DNA of 64,000 nt, from NCBI GenBank assembly GCA_030068145.1, contig JAPJBO010000161.1, positions 62,001 to 126,000 on the forward strand, in the 5' to 3' direction. The translations under genes were made by a program, and so were the position numbers. The notes under the pieces are model-generated. The model did not search any database. It worked only from the letters and a program-made list of their open reading frames with translations, and had not been told where the DNA came from. This document shows, one piece after another, positions 32,871 to 43,170 of this stretch (position 1 is its first letter; each line of letters opens with the position of its first letter). The DNA is from Diplonema papillatum. Lineage: Eukaryota > Euglenozoa > Diplonemea > Diplonemida > Diplonemidae.

Positions 32871-34481
32871 TCACAAAAACACCATCCGCGGGGTCGTCAC
32901 AGCGTCCGGCCGAAGATTCAAGCACTCGTACGGCGTGTTTTGATAGAACCCGCGTGCGGGCCGCAGGGCATACGGCTCCCTCGGTTTCTCGGGGCACAGG
33001 TTGAGCTGCTGCCGCGCTTCGTGCGTCCTGACCTTCCACGAGTTGTGCTGGGTGGGTTCGTGGTGCTGGCGGTGCTGGTTGTGCGGAAGCGCGGGTTCAA
33101 CGTCGTCGCGACACCCCGTGTCGACCACCAGCGACGGCCCGCCGCACGACGCCTGGTCCGCCCGTTCCCGCACGGCTCGTCGGATGGCTTCCTTGGTGGC
33201 CAACTTCAACGGCTTCCGCGCACGACCGCTTTTCGCCTGGTCGCTCCCGCCGTCGGTCTCGGGGGTATCCGGCGGGGGTCCTTCCCCAAGGCACTCCCCG
33301 CCGCCCAACGCTGCCGGCAAGCCCCCCTTTTCCTCCTCCGCGGCAGGCCCCGGGCGCCGGGTCCGGTCCGTGTACGGCCGCCGGTGCACGCGGGCGAGTT
33401 GCTTCTCGTAGTCGGTGCCCATGTACCGCAGCGGCGGCGGCAGGCTGACCCCCGAGGCTGCGTCGTCGCCGCCAGCGGGAGCTTCGCCCGAGTGCCGCCG
33501 CTGCTTGCCGCCGCCGCGGCGGCGGGGGGCGCCGCCGCCCGGAAGGTTCGCGGCCGAGCGGCGGGGGCGCCTTTCGAGCTTTTCGCGCTTTTCGCGCCCG
33601 CCGGCGCCGGCCCGCGCCCGCAGCTGGGCCGCCAGCGCGCCCCACACGGCGGGGATCGCCGTGTACCGAGCAGCTGACGCGCCGGAGCTGTTGAACCCGC
33701 CCTCGTGCAGCGGCCCCGACTCTCCCCCGGGGTCACCGCAAAGGACCGATTCGTCGGCGGTCGGCCTGGTTCCATGGGCTCCGTGGGATCCATGGGTGCC
33801 ATGGGTGTTGTGGGTGCCATGGGTACCATGGGTGCCATGGGTACCATGGGTACCATGGGTGCCATGGGTGTTGTGGGTACCATGGGTACCATGGGTGCCA
33901 TGGGTGTCATGGGTGCCATGGGTGTTGTGGGTACCATGGGTACCATGGGTGCCATGGGTGTCATGGGTGCCATGGGTGTTGTGGGTACCATGGGTACCAT
34001 GGGTGCCATGGGTGTCATGGGCTGCTCTTGCGCCGCCCACCGCACACGCGGTGCCCACGAGGTTCTCGCGGAAGGCAGAAGGCCGCGCGTCCCCGGCCGG
34101 CATGCGCCTGCCCCTGAAGGCGGCGGCGGCGGCGGTGGCGGGGCGGGTGGGGTCCGGGCGGCGGTCTCCGCCGCCGTCGGCGGGGCACTCGCAGGTTCCG
34201 CTCGATCCAGGCTGCCAGTGGATGAGGTCGTCGATGCGCTGCCGGCCCGAGCGTTGCCTTTCGGCTTCGGCGGCCAGGTCCCGCTCGGCAGCCCGGGCGG
34301 CCTGCACGGCCGGCTCCATGTACTGCCTCCGGTGGGTCGTGTCGAAGTGGCTGCCGGTGACCCGCGCGTGGCGCGGCACCCATTCGTACCGCTTCGACAG
34401 CGGCAGCATCCGCTTCCTGCTGGGCGGCTTCGCGGGGTGACCATCTTCCTGCTCTTCGGCAGCAACCAGAAGTGCCTCCAT
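32871..34481 (-). CDS. Hypothetical low-complexity protein with Thr-His-Gly repeats
   Basis: 536 residues from MEALLVAAEEQEDGH. The frame is also open from an ATG at 34541, but that extra stretch resembles leader sequence. Conserved-looking blocks are PLSKRYEWVPRHARVTGSHF (about 26), YMGTDYEKQLARVHRRPYTD (about 320) and PYECLNLRPDAVTTP near the end, the spaced Tyr/Arg style seen in some cytoskeletal or axonemal proteins; that is only a resemblance. Between them is a run of Thr-His-Gly triplets encoded by a 9-bp minisatellite (33770-34020) and Gly/Arg/Ala-rich linkers. 'ggatcgtcggcaacac' just upstream (34545-34565) matches the block upstream of urocanase. I do not recognise the family. Confidence 0.55.
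   Translation of the reverse strand: MEALLVAAEEQEDGHPAKPPSRKRMLPLSKRYEWVPRHARVTGSHFDTTHRRQYMEPAVQAARAAERDLAAEAERQRSGRQRIDDLIHWQPGSSGTCECPADGGGDRRPDPTRPATAAAAAFRGRRMPAGDARPSAFRENLVGTACAVGGARAAHDTHGTHGTHGTHNTHGTHDTHGTHGTHGTHNTHGTHDTHGTHGTHGTHNTHGTHGTHGTHGTHGTHGTHNTHGTHGSHGAHGTRPTADESVLCGDPGGESGPLHEGGFNSSGASAARYTAIPAVWGALAAQLRARAGAGGREKREKLERRPRRSAANLPGGGAPRRRGGGKQRRHSGEAPAGGDDAASGVSLPPPLRYMGTDYEKQLARVHRRPYTDRTRRPGPAAEEEKGGLPAALGGGECLGEGPPPDTPETDGGSDQAKSGRARKPLKLATKEAIRRAVRERADQASCGGPSLVVDTGCRDDVEPALPHNQHRQHHEPTQHNSWKVRTHEARQQLNLCPEKPREPYALRPARGFYQNTPYECLNLRPDAVTTPRMVFL
33770..34022. repeat. 9-bp minisatellite with 54-bp higher-order unit
   Basis: Tandem CCATGGGTG/TCATGGGTG/TTGTGGGTA units are ordered in a six-unit (54-bp) block repeated about three times. 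They are read as His-Gly-Thr with occasional Asn or Asp on the minus strand, and the array keeps frame. Confidence 0.95.
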
Positions 34482-35039
34482 CTGACCCTTCGCCCTGGTT
34501 CTCGTTCTCTTTTTGCAAGTGTTTTCCTGTGTATTGTGCATGTGCGCGTGTGTGTTGCCGACGATCCAAAGGGTGGTCGTAGCAGTTTGTCCTATGGAAA
34601 ATATTAGCTAGTGTTTAGGCAGAATCTTGCGGCTTTGTGCGCCGTTTCGCCACCACACCGACACCGTCCTGTCTTCCCACTCTCCAACCCGCGCACTAGT
34701 GCTCGTGCTTCTCTTGCATGGCGGCGTGATGACACGACACAAAAGCTTCTGTGTCTGCTGAAAAACAAGACTTTGGATGGGAGGCGAACGAGGGCGGCGA
34801 TGGTTTTGTTCCGCAAGAAGATCGTCGGTGGTGCCCGAGGAAATCAATCCCCCTGCATATTGTGTTGCTGGTGACGACATGTGACGTACGCACTGACGCA
34901 CCCGCTGCCGGGTGCCGGTGGGACAAACGCGTGGTTTCAGCAGCGCCGACACTGCTGGAAACCTGCACTGAACCAGCAAAACAGCGGATACGAAACAGCG
35001 AAAACAGCGGTCGGAAACGCTGACGGAATCTCGCCAACT

Positions 35040-35762
35040 GACGAAACACGTACGCAGCGGCCAGGTGTTCGACTCGAACTTCGAGAAGATGCCCAGGAGA
35101 ACGCTGAAGTCGGTGGCCGCGTCGTTGCAGTCGTTGCAGACGGAGAACGCGTCGCTGAAATCGGCGAACGAGTCACTGAAATTGGAGAACGCGTCGTTGA
35201 AAACGGCGAACGCGTCGTTGAAGGCCGAGCTAGCCTTCGCGCAGAGGAAGCTGCAAAACTCGCAAGCTCGGCTCGAAACGACCGCGACGCCGCCGAGCGG
35301 CGCTGCCAAGAGGCCACCGCGGCGCTGAAGCACGCGGCGGAACAGCCCGCCGCCGCCGAAGCCGAGCTCGAGCACCTGAGGTCCGGCATTGGCCGCCTGC
35401 TCGACAGGTCCCGAACGGAATGCGCCGTTCCGCAGTCGTCGCAGTACCCAACCTCTGGCTACCTCGGATCCTTCGCCGGTTACGCCAGCGAACTCCCCAA
35501 CCATCAGCCTTGCCCGTCCCCGGGCTTGCACACGTACGACACGCTCACGCCACAAGGCGGGGGTGTCCCACCAATGTGGCCAGGGATGCCACAGTTTCCA
35601 ACCGGTGACGCGGAACACGGGGAGAGCCAGAGCACACCGACAGCAAGTGGCCTGACTCCTTCGAATGGCCCAGGCCGACGACGCATAGTATTATATTCTG
35701 TAGACATAGCTAGTGATTTTCCAAACAGCAGTGACACACCAGTAGAAAGGAGTTCCGAATAA
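35040..35762 (+). CDS. Coiled-coil ORF, coiled-coil-like in two overlapping frames
   Basis: One frame (35065-35328, 87 aa) starts MFDSNFEKMPRRTLKSVAAS and carries strict heptads SLKSANESLKLENASLKTAN. A second frame through the same DNA (open to 35762) reads ERVAEIGERVTEIGERVVEN, then EAAKLASSARNDRDAAERRC, and goes on into a Pro/Gly-rich tail. The 21-nt repetition in the DNA gives helix-like patterns in both. Which frame is used, or whether a frame change or intron joins them, cannot be told. No family recognised. Confidence 0.4.
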   Translation, partial: DETRTQRPGVRLELREDAQENAEVGGRVVAVVADGERVAEIGERVTEIGERVVENGERVVEGRASLRAEEAAKLASSARNDRDAAERRCQEATAALKHAAEQPAAAEAELEHLRSGIGRLLDRSRTECAVPQSSQYPTSGYLGSFAGYASELPNHQPCPSPGLHTYDTLTPQGGGVPPMWPGMPQFPTGDAEHGESQSTPTASGLTPSNGPGRRRIVLYSVDIASDFPNSSDTPVERSSE

Positions 35763-35914
35763 TCGAAGCTGCGAGATGAGATAGAAGACTGCTAGATCAC
35801 ACGTGCGCTGGGGCTCCAACATCCAGCGAATCCGAGTGACTACCGTGCTTCTTTGGGTCTTCTGTGAAACGCCGCGCTCACTTTAATACTTCTGTACGGA
35901 GCTGAAGGTGGCGC

Positions 35915-36350
35915 TGCATCCCGAAATACAACCCGACACGCTCAGCCTCCCTATAATAATACAGCTTTCCTCCGAAGAAATTACAACCCGACACGCTCAG
36001 CCCCCCTATAATAATTCTACCCCGCCCATCGCATTGACAACCGAAGACCTCAGGACGGCGATCGAAGCCATCCGGCCCGCCGCGAGAACGGCAGACTTTT
36101 CACCGAAGTTTCGGGACCGAACTTGGTACTGAAGCAACGAACCGCGAGAACGGCAGACCTTCCGCCGAAGTTTCGGGACCGAACGTGAAACTGAGAACGG
36201 CAGACTTTTCACTGAAGTTTCGGGACCGAGCTTGGTACTGAAGCAACGAACCGCAAGAACGGCAGACTTACCGAAGCAATGACCCGCGAGAACAGCAGAC
36301 TTTTCACCGAAGTTTCGGGACCGAACTTGGTGCTGAAGCAACGAACTAAC
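35915..36350. repeat. Two small tandem repeats
   Basis: A block with 'caacccgacacgctcagcc' and 'ccctataataat' occurs twice (35925-36015). Then about five units of roughly 45-65 bp built on 'agaacggcagacttttcac' and 'cgaagtttcgggaccgaac' run from 36078 to 36350. Confidence 0.85.
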
Positions 36351-36359
36351 GGAGCCTCA

Positions 36360-37180
36360 CCTGGAAAGCTGGCGGCCAGATGGGAAACCAATCTGACGAA
36401 CGAACGAGAAAATCGTTTATTACTTTTATTACTTTAATACTTTACTGGCGTTACGATTTATTCTTCGCTTTTTCTCACGAACGGGGGGGTCGGTCCTGCT
36501 TTTGGCTTTGTAGGTTCTCCCGACTCCCCTATTCGTGGTCAGCACAAACTCAAGAGGTCTAGTCAACTATTCCCTGCAGTATTGGCATACTTTCAAAAAA
36601 AAAAAAAAAAAAACCCAACACACAACAGGAACGCCTCATGGCGCGCGGGTGCCTGCTACGCATTCGCTCTATACTGGGCCTTGTGACGCATTTAGCTTCG
36701 CAGATTATGTGGACGTCTCTGGTCCGGGTGATATGTAACGTGATGGTCACTGCGCCGTTCGACGAAAGGGAAACCCTATGGGGCCGTTCGACACGGTTCC
36801 GTTCAACGCAGCGAGTAAGCAGCGAAGCCCGATGGTCTCATCGTCCTATCAGAAACAACGCCGCAGACACCCCTCTGACGTCACAGCAAACAAGCTTCTT
36901 CGCGACAGGAGTGGACGGGAGGCGCCAGTGCGTGACGGCAAGGCTTGACGACAGGCTCGGAGGTGTCCTGCTGAAGCATGGGCTGGTTCCTGACCCGGGT
37001 GTCCGAGTGATTCGTGGTTCCGGCGCCCCGCTTCCACTCGATAAACCGCTCGGCGAGTTTTAAAAGGAATGTCTGAAGAAGCCGTGCATTCGACGGATGA
37101 GCTGAAGGAAGGTGGGTTCGTGAATGCGCCCCGGCGCGTCAGCGGGTCTCGTGGGGTTTCTCATTTTGGGGGAAGACGTT
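36360..37180. other. Intergenic, A-tract and possible LINE upstream part
   Basis: An A-tract of 19 (36594-36612), then a plus-strand frame (36638-37063) with no clear domain that runs toward the reverse transcriptase remnant at 37190. It may be the upstream part of the same LINE (it includes RPIRNNAADTPLTSQQ-like text), but I cannot confirm this. Confidence 0.3.
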
Positions 37181-37189
37181 GCGAATGTC

Positions 37190-37500
37190 GGATCCTACGG
37201 GGATATCGACCGGTTGCGATGATGCCCCTTTTTGCTGAGCTCTTGAACACGCTGTACCAGAAGATGGAACTGTTGGCGCAAGCGGTGGTCCTCAGGTACG
37301 AATTTCAGTTCGGATGCGGCAGACGGAGCGGGGCAGCACAGGTAGCCCTTCATGCGAAGGAAGGGCTGGAATCGGAGTCAGGAACAGACCCCGAGGACGA
37401 ACACCTTCTGCTGCTAGTCGACGTTCATTAGACTCAATACCGCACGAGAAGCTGATTCGGACTGTCGAAAGATTGCTTGGCCCTTAGTGGGCGAGGTTAC
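37190..37500 (+). mobile_element. LINE reverse transcriptase remnant
   Basis: Reads GYRPVAMMPLFAELLNTLYQ, then FGCGRRSGAAQVALHAKEGL, then EHLLLLVDVH in one frame (blocks 2-4 and the first catalytic Asp of LINE reverse transcriptases). LDSIPHEKLIRTVERLLG follows in the next frame, after a +1 shift near 37430, then stops. It is therefore a truncated, frameshifted copy on the opposite strand to the RNase H fragment at 16.6-17.5 kb; the two need not be the same family. Confidence 0.8.
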
Positions 37501-37567
37501 TGCCCTAGGCAAGAGGTGTTTTCTTGCGCCCGAGTTTCCGGATTGCGATACGGAAAGCTCGCGTAGG

Positions 37568-38165
37568 AGTAGTAGTAGTTTGAAAATGATACGCAGCAAC
37601 AATCTGTGACGACTGCAGCCGCTACAGACGTCATGCTTCGGTCGCTTCTTCTTCTGTTTGTCTCCGGTGCGCGCTTCACGTCCGCTGTGCTTTGACGACG
37701 AGCTCGAGGAATCACCAGATGATTCGGCGCACTTCCTTTTCTCTCGCGGGTTGTCTCCGCGGCCGAGATCTCGACTCCCCTATGTTCCTTGCCTTCGCCT
37801 GCTCGTCTTCGCGGCTCCGCTTCGGCTGGGTTCGTGGGCTGTCACTTTTGATGTGCGCCCCTCGTTCGCAGGCGGCTGCTGCGGCCTCGGCTTCTTGCGG
37901 GTGCTTCCACCTGCTTGCTCGTCGTCGTGTCCACGCTTCTGCGGAGGGCAGGCGCCGTCCGTCCCTAACGGACGTCTCCGTTCGGTCCCGCGGTCGACCC
38001 CTTGTGTCATTCCGTCAATTCCTCTAAGTTTCAGCCTTGCAGCATTGCCTGGGCACCGCACGTCCTTGTACCGCATGCACGTATCGCATGTCATAGTAGT
38101 AGCAGTTTGAACTTGATATGCAGCAACAAACTGTGACGATGCAGTAGTAGTAGTAGTATGTGTCG
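37568..38165. repeat. Two R2 repeats around a basic, GC-rich ORF
   Basis: R2 copies lie at 37568-37615 and 38093-38165. The minus strand between them (about 37780-38090) reads MTCDTCMRYKDVRCPGNAAR and then Gly/Arg/Pro-rich sequence. The Cys spacing recalls zinc clusters, but only four Cys are present. A gene fragment flanked by repeats is the cautious reading. Confidence 0.45.
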
Positions 38166-38515
38166 TCTGCTGAAGCAGCCGGAGACAGCAGGCGCAGGGG
38201 GCAGGTCTTGCTTTACTTCTCTCTTCTTCATAGAGACCGATGAGGTGGTCGAGGCCCAAGCCGCCTGATGCACAACACGGCTACAACTCGAGGATGCAGC
38301 CCTGCTTAGGTGTTCACTCAGCCATCACAGGGCCCCACTTCTCGCCACTTAACCTGACACAGCTGCCACCCTGGCGGCCAGCAGCAACCATTGCAACGAA
38401 GGCGCGCGCAGCTGGAGTGTATGTAGGGAATTCCGTACAACAGCTGCATCAGACGCAGCTTGATCCGAGAGCTCGCTACGCGGCTCACCTGTCAGTAACC
38501 GACTGCTGCCCCGGA
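38165..38515 (+). repeat. R3 dispersed repeat, long copy
   Basis: Same modules as 13545-13995: 'gcagccggagacagcagg', 'gcagccctgcttaggtg', 'ggaattccgtacaacagc'. Confidence 0.8.
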
Positions 38516-40339
38516 AGGAAAAAGGTCAAAAAAAAAAAGGGCAACAGTTTCCGATCTTTGATAATGTGCGGTTGGCTGTGCACATAGAGAGGGGAAACGT
38601 TGTCAGAACCGCTCAAGGTGATGACTGTGTGACTTGCGGAGAGCATCCGGAGAGCAGGCATGGCCGACTGCAGCAGCTGTAGGCCATGACAGATTTGCAG
38701 CTCCCAATAAACACGGAAACCCCTGTTGCTAGACAGGTATTCAGCTCCCGATTACCCGGGGCAAACCCTGAGGGTATAATACAGTGACCGGTCAGTGTTG
38801 ACCATGGCGCTAACCAACTATGAAAAGTTCACGTTTTTTGTAATTTATTGCGATCTCCCAGATAGTGTGCTACCATTGCTGCGTTTTAGCCAACGATAAC
38901 AAAGTACGCTCCACGTACTGTGGCAACAAGGGCGGAGGAGGAGTGTGTAGTGGTAGCGAAGAGAGGCTTGGCGCGAGAGGGCGAGCTGTCCAGTTTTAGG
39001 GCTCTGGAATTATGGGCATCAATGAAACATTTAAAAGGGTTCCGCTGCGACAAGTGCTCGTACGGCCTACTTCACGGCATGCAACGTGTCGGTGGCCACC
39101 CGGCTCAGCGACCCTCGCGCGGCCTGCGGCCCAGCTCGTGCCCCGAGGGTGTTCGAAATCACCTCTTTGCCATTGACAGGCAATTGGCCATCGATCATGA
39201 TCCCAAGCTCCATCCCACAGCCGATCGGTAGCAACGACGGGCGGTGTGCGCAACAGGCAGGGACGTCAGCAATGCACGCGATGATGACTTGCGCCTACTA
39301 GGCATTCCCAGCAGTGCAATCGTCAATCCTCATCGCGAGCTAGTCGGTAGCAACGACGGGCGGTGTGTACACCTGGAGCGCAGGGACGCAATCGACTTGC
39401 GCAGGAGAATAATTGCAATCCTCATCACGACGCAAGTTCAAACGATTTCAGAGGGTTCCTACTCGGGCTGCTCAGTTTCCTCGCACATTCGGCACGCGGT
39501 TAAGAAAGGAAGAAAACAAGTGCGAAAGGACTCTCCCCCCGTTTCGTTGCGTTTTCCTTCTTTGGTGAAGCCGAACATGCCTTCGCGCATTCTCACAGAG
39601 AGGCCACGGCAATCCGTCGACCGCGAAAGGGGAAAGGAGGGGGAATGCACGGTGTGTACATGTGGAAGGAGAGAGCTAGGCTAGTCCTGTTTGCCCGTCT
39701 GTTGGCCAAAACGGCAGCGTTCAGGCAATGCTGCCGCGGGCAAGGGAGGGGGTTGAACATGTGGTTTATTGCTGTCCGTCGACACGCAAAGGAATCGCCG
39801 AAACAGACACAACAGCCCGCCACTGCACATTACGTTGAAGAGCAGCCCACAAGGTTGTTCGTACTAAAATACTCGAGGTGCTGCCTGCGTGCTCATTCGA
39901 AGCGGGGGAACCCCTTGTTTTTTACCCACTTTAGCGTTGTTTGTGGATTAGAAGGTCGGCATTGTAAAGTCTCCGGTTGACCGTAGAGGCTTGGGTATGG
40001 AGGGGGTTGAGAAAAGTGAGAGGGTGCCGCTCGTTTCGGGTGATCTGCCACTCCGTTGCGAAACCTTCTGAAGTCCCTTAACGCGTTTAGGGGGTGTTTG
40101 GGAATGGGTAGGGTGTGGTCCTTCTGCTACGGCTTTAGGCAGAACACTGCCTCTTAGTCTTCTTCGGGGAGGGGCGCCAAGTTCACCACCACCTGGCTCA
40201 AATATCGTGTGGGCTGCAGCACATGCACCGGCGGCCTCTTCGAGTGTTTCCTGCAGGTGCTCATTCTCAACAGAAAAGAAGAAAAGGGTGGGAAGGAGAA
40301 GAAGACGAAGAAACAAGACAAAAAAAATTAGTATGGCGC
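38516..40339. other. Intergenic, no clear gene
   Basis: Mostly unique. Includes a short direct repeat with 'gtagcaacgacgggcggtgt' (39229-39250 and 39347-39367), a 'gtaaagtctccggttgacc' motif (39963-39985) and an R1 scrap at 39865-39905. Frames of 100-146 aa (38920-39231, 39244-39684) show no recognisable domain. Confidence 0.4.
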
Positions 40340-40455
40340 TTTCTTTTGTTTGTGCGCACTAGCGGAACTCACCTGCTTTGGTAAGTTTCATGTAATACGC
40401 TGCCAACTACTAATTTTTAGTACCAACAATGCATTGTTATCACAAAAAAAAGGAA
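40340..40455 (+). repeat. R9 dispersed repeat
   Basis: 'attagtatggcgctttc', 'gcggaactcacctgc', 'caacaatgcattgtta', then an A-tract. Confidence 0.7.
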
Positions 40456-41159
40456 ACGTCGAAGAGGCAGGGCGCCGAACTTCTCCGTTTTCTTCTTTTT
40501 TTTTTGAGGTGAAGTGCTCACCTTCTCGCATTGCCCGCAGGTTACCTTCCCGGCCATTCCTATCCTGCGCTCGGAGGACTCAGGGGGGTTGTTCTTTCTT
40601 TCCATCACTGCACTTTGTTCAGCATATCGGCCTCCGGGAGATATTTGGCCTTAGAGCGATACCTGCCGATTATCTCAGCATTCCGTGCCTGTAAGGAGTT
40701 AACCAACACGCTCAGGACGAGCCCGTTGCCTTGTGTTTTGGCAGCCGCCAGGTGAGGTTAGGAAGAGCCGACATCGAAGGATCAAAGCAACGTCGCTCTG
40801 AACGCTTGGCTGCCACAAGCCGGGGCAGTTCTCCCTGTAGTAATTTTGCTGTCACCTCCGGCTTCATCCCTTGAACATGAGGCGAGACCAAAGGATCGTT
40901 GGGCCATGCTTTCACGCCGAGGATCGGTACTGAAGATCGTGTATCGAGCAAGATTTTACCCTTGATTTCTGGTTGCACAGTCGGTGTGTGCAACGTACTC
41001 GGGAAAACCGCCGCTGGCTGCTGTCGTTGGCGCTGGGTGTCGTAGTTGAGTTGTTGCTTGGACGTTGCGCGGTTTCTTCTTGTGCCCGCGTCGCTAGTTC
41101 GCCAGCCTCCCGCTACGCTCAGAAAAGCGGTCGCCACCGGTACACGGACAGAGTTTTTA

Positions 41160-41280
41160 GAGCTAACGCTCGCTTGAAACTCCGGGGTTTTAAAGTCTCC
41201 GGGGGACCTTCGTCAATATGGGAAGATATCCTTTGTGCTCTGAGGGTCGTCAGAGAGTGGCGGTTTTTGATCGACTAGAG
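41160..41280 (+). repeat. AGTCTCCGG repeat, long form
   Basis: 'cgcttgaaactccggggtt', 'ttaaagtctccggg', 'gggaagatatcctttgtgc'. Almost the same as 63375-63480. Confidence 0.75.
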
Positions 41281-41340
41281 CACACGTTGGCGCGGTCACG
41301 AAGGGAGGAACGTTTGACCAGTAAGATGGTGTGTACGGTT

Positions 41341-41343
<3 letters not shown>

Positions 41344-41372
<29 letters not shown>
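41344..41372. repeat. GT microsatellite
   Basis: About 14 GT units followed by 'ttaagttcaggg'. Confidence 0.95.
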
Positions 41373-41374
<2 letters not shown>

Positions 41375-41627
41375 AAGTTCAGGGCTTTGAGTGGGTAACG
41401 TCTGAGTCGAAGTATAGCCCACTTGTCACTTTCACCAGTCGGCTTTGAGTTTCCGACACGCTGCTTTTGGGTCCTGTGACTGAGGAGCACCCTCTCTGAA
41501 GGGTGGGTGGGGCGGGATTCTTCGGGGGACGGATAGAGCGTGGGGGGCTGTCAGCTTCTCCATCCGGCACTCGGCTCAAGACTTCTGTTTTCATCTTGCG
41601 GTGTTAGCTGCACGGGGTTTCGTGAAG

Positions 41628-41832
41628 GTGCCTTTAGCTTGCTCCAGCGGGTATTCCGCGGTGACTAAGGGTAGAGGAAGCCGTCCTCGCCAAGCTTCAA
41701 GAGTTCGCGTGCGGGAGCGCGTCCAGGTCGCGTTAGATAGAGAACTGGCCGTCCATTGGGCAGACACCGACAAGGTCAAGTCCTTTTGATGATGGCCATA
41801 TTGGCCGGCAGCTCGGGGACCACGACGAGAAG
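41628..41832 (-). pseudogene. Decayed copy of the quinone oxidoreductase 3' region
   Basis: Aligns with gene positions 42003-42205 at roughly three-quarters identity ('ctccagcgggtattccgcgg' is shared), with several small indels and stops. It lies just beyond the gene's 3' end, in the same orientation. Confidence 0.85.
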
Positions 41833-41919
41833 GCGAACGGTTCACTTCCCTAGCGACGATACTGAACAAAAGAGCACCGGCAATTGCGATGAGAATGTCC
41901 GTAGCGCTTGGCTATTCAA

Positions 41920-42942
41920 TCACAGCTTCGAAGACACGTTCGGGTTCATGGTGATGCAGCACTTTCCGATGACTTTGCGGTCGTCCATGAGCGTCAACGC
42001 GTCTTTAGCCTTCTCCAGCGGGTATTCCGCGGTGACGATGGGCTTGAGCAGGCCTTCCTCGCCCAGCTTCAAGAGCTCCGCGTGCGTGCGCTTTTCGAGG
42101 TCGCGTTGGAAGGCGAACTGGCCGCCCATCCGGACGCCGACCAAGTCGAAGCCTTTGATGAGGGCCATGTTGACGGGAAGCTTCGGGATTCGACCGGACG
42201 CGAAGCCGACGACGAGCAGGCGGGCGTACCCTGTCGGCGCCACGCAGCGGACGCAGTTGTCGAAGATGTCGCCGCCGACCGGCTCGTAGATCACGTCGCA
42301 CATTTTCCCGCCGGTTATCCTCGCGACCTCGGCCTTCAGGTTCTTGCCGTCTCGCCCGTAGTTGACGACGTGGTCGGCGCCCGCTTTTTTGCACCACGCG
42401 AGCTTCTCGTCGGAGGACGCCGCGGCGATGACCTTCGCGCCCAGCACCTTCCCCAGCTGCACAGCGGCCATGCCCATGCCGCCGCCCGCGCCTGTCACCA
42501 GAAGCCACTCGCCTTTCTGCAAGTGTCCTCTGGTGACGAGTGCGTGGTACCCTGTGGCGTACCCCATCAGGAATCCAGCGCCCTGCGAGAAGGACAATGG
42601 CCCTGGCAACCGGTGCAGTGCCGATCCTTTGCCGACCCACTCTTCAGAGCATGTTCCCCACGACGAGAACAGCACGCGGTCGCCTGGCTTCCAGCTCGCG
42701 TCCTTCGACTCGACGACCAGCCCGGCGGCCTCCGTGCACAGAACGAACGGCGGCTTCGGCTTGTACTGGTACTTGTTCTGGAGCATCAGCAGCTCCGGGA
42801 AGTTCAGCCCCGCGCTCTTGACCGCGACGCGGACTTGGCCCGCCTTCAGCGGCGCCCGCTCGCGCTCGATCACCTGAACCGCGGCGATGCCTTCCTTCGC
42901 CGTGGGTTTGATTTCGGTGCATGCCAAGGCTCGGTACGTCAT
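41920..42942 (-). CDS. NADPH:quinone oxidoreductase, MDR superfamily
   Basis: 340 residues from MTYRALACTEIKPTAKEGIA. The frame is open further upstream only through Lys-rich sequence, so this ATG is preferred. N-terminal GroES-like catalytic domain (SAGLNFPELLMLQNKYQYKP; VLCTEAAGLVVE), then a Rossmann fold with VTGAGGGMGMAAVQLGKVLG (about 143-165) for the nucleotide phosphate, and a C-terminal TAEYPLEKAKDALTLMDDRK block typical of the family. There are no zinc-ligand cysteines, so it is of the zinc-free quinone reductase class: reduction of quinones or alpha,beta-unsaturated carbonyls using NADPH. Intronless. Copies of its tail (41628-41832) and of an internal piece (43084-43170) flank it. 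Confidence 0.92.
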   Translation of the reverse strand: MTYRALACTEIKPTAKEGIAAVQVIERERAPLKAGQVRVAVKSAGLNFPELLMLQNKYQYKPKPPFVLCTEAAGLVVESKDASWKPGDRVLFSSWGTCSEEWVGKGSALHRLPGPLSFSQGAGFLMGYATGYHALVTRGHLQKGEWLLVTGAGGGMGMAAVQLGKVLGAKVIAAASSDEKLAWCKKAGADHVVNYGRDGKNLKAEVARITGGKMCDVIYEPVGGDIFDNCVRCVAPTGYARLLVVGFASGRIPKLPVNMALIKGFDLVGVRMGGQFAFQRDLEKRTHAELLKLGEEGLLKPIVTAEYPLEKAKDALTLMDDRKVIGKCCITMNPNVSSKL

Positions 42943-43083
42943 CGTTTTCGTGTCTTCTTGCCTTGGGGGTTCCCTTTTTTTTTTTTGCGCTCTTTTCTTC
43001 TTTTTTCCCTGCCGAATTTGATTTGATTTTCTGAGACAAATATTTTCGTGGTCGCAAAGCAGCCGCTGCTGATGTGGCACGTG

Positions 43084-43170
43084 GCCGTCTGGCTATCTGG
43101 CTCGCATCTTGACGCCACGACCAGTCCGGCCTCCGTCCAGAACGAGCACGTCCCCCACGACACACACGGA
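43084..43170 (-). pseudogene. Rearranged internal fragment of the oxidoreductase gene
   Basis: 'ctggctcgcatcttgacg', 'ccacgaccagtccgg' and 'cctccgtccagaacg' match gene 42688-42745, followed by 'gagcacgtcccccacgac', which matches gene 42645-42662. The order is the reverse of that in the gene, as expected at a tandem-duplication junction. A T-tract follows (43183-43198). Confidence 0.6.

Noticed and set aside
33415-34607. Plus-strand frames of 300-341 residues opposite the His-rich gene
   Set aside because: They read the 9-bp minisatellite as VPWVPW or MGTMGA and otherwise show antisense-type composition.
40712-41137. Minus-strand frame with a weak aspartic-protease-like phrase, and a similar phrase near 43.9 kb on the plus strand
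   Set aside because: At most a small, decayed retroelement scrap; the similarity is too short to name a family or set boundaries.
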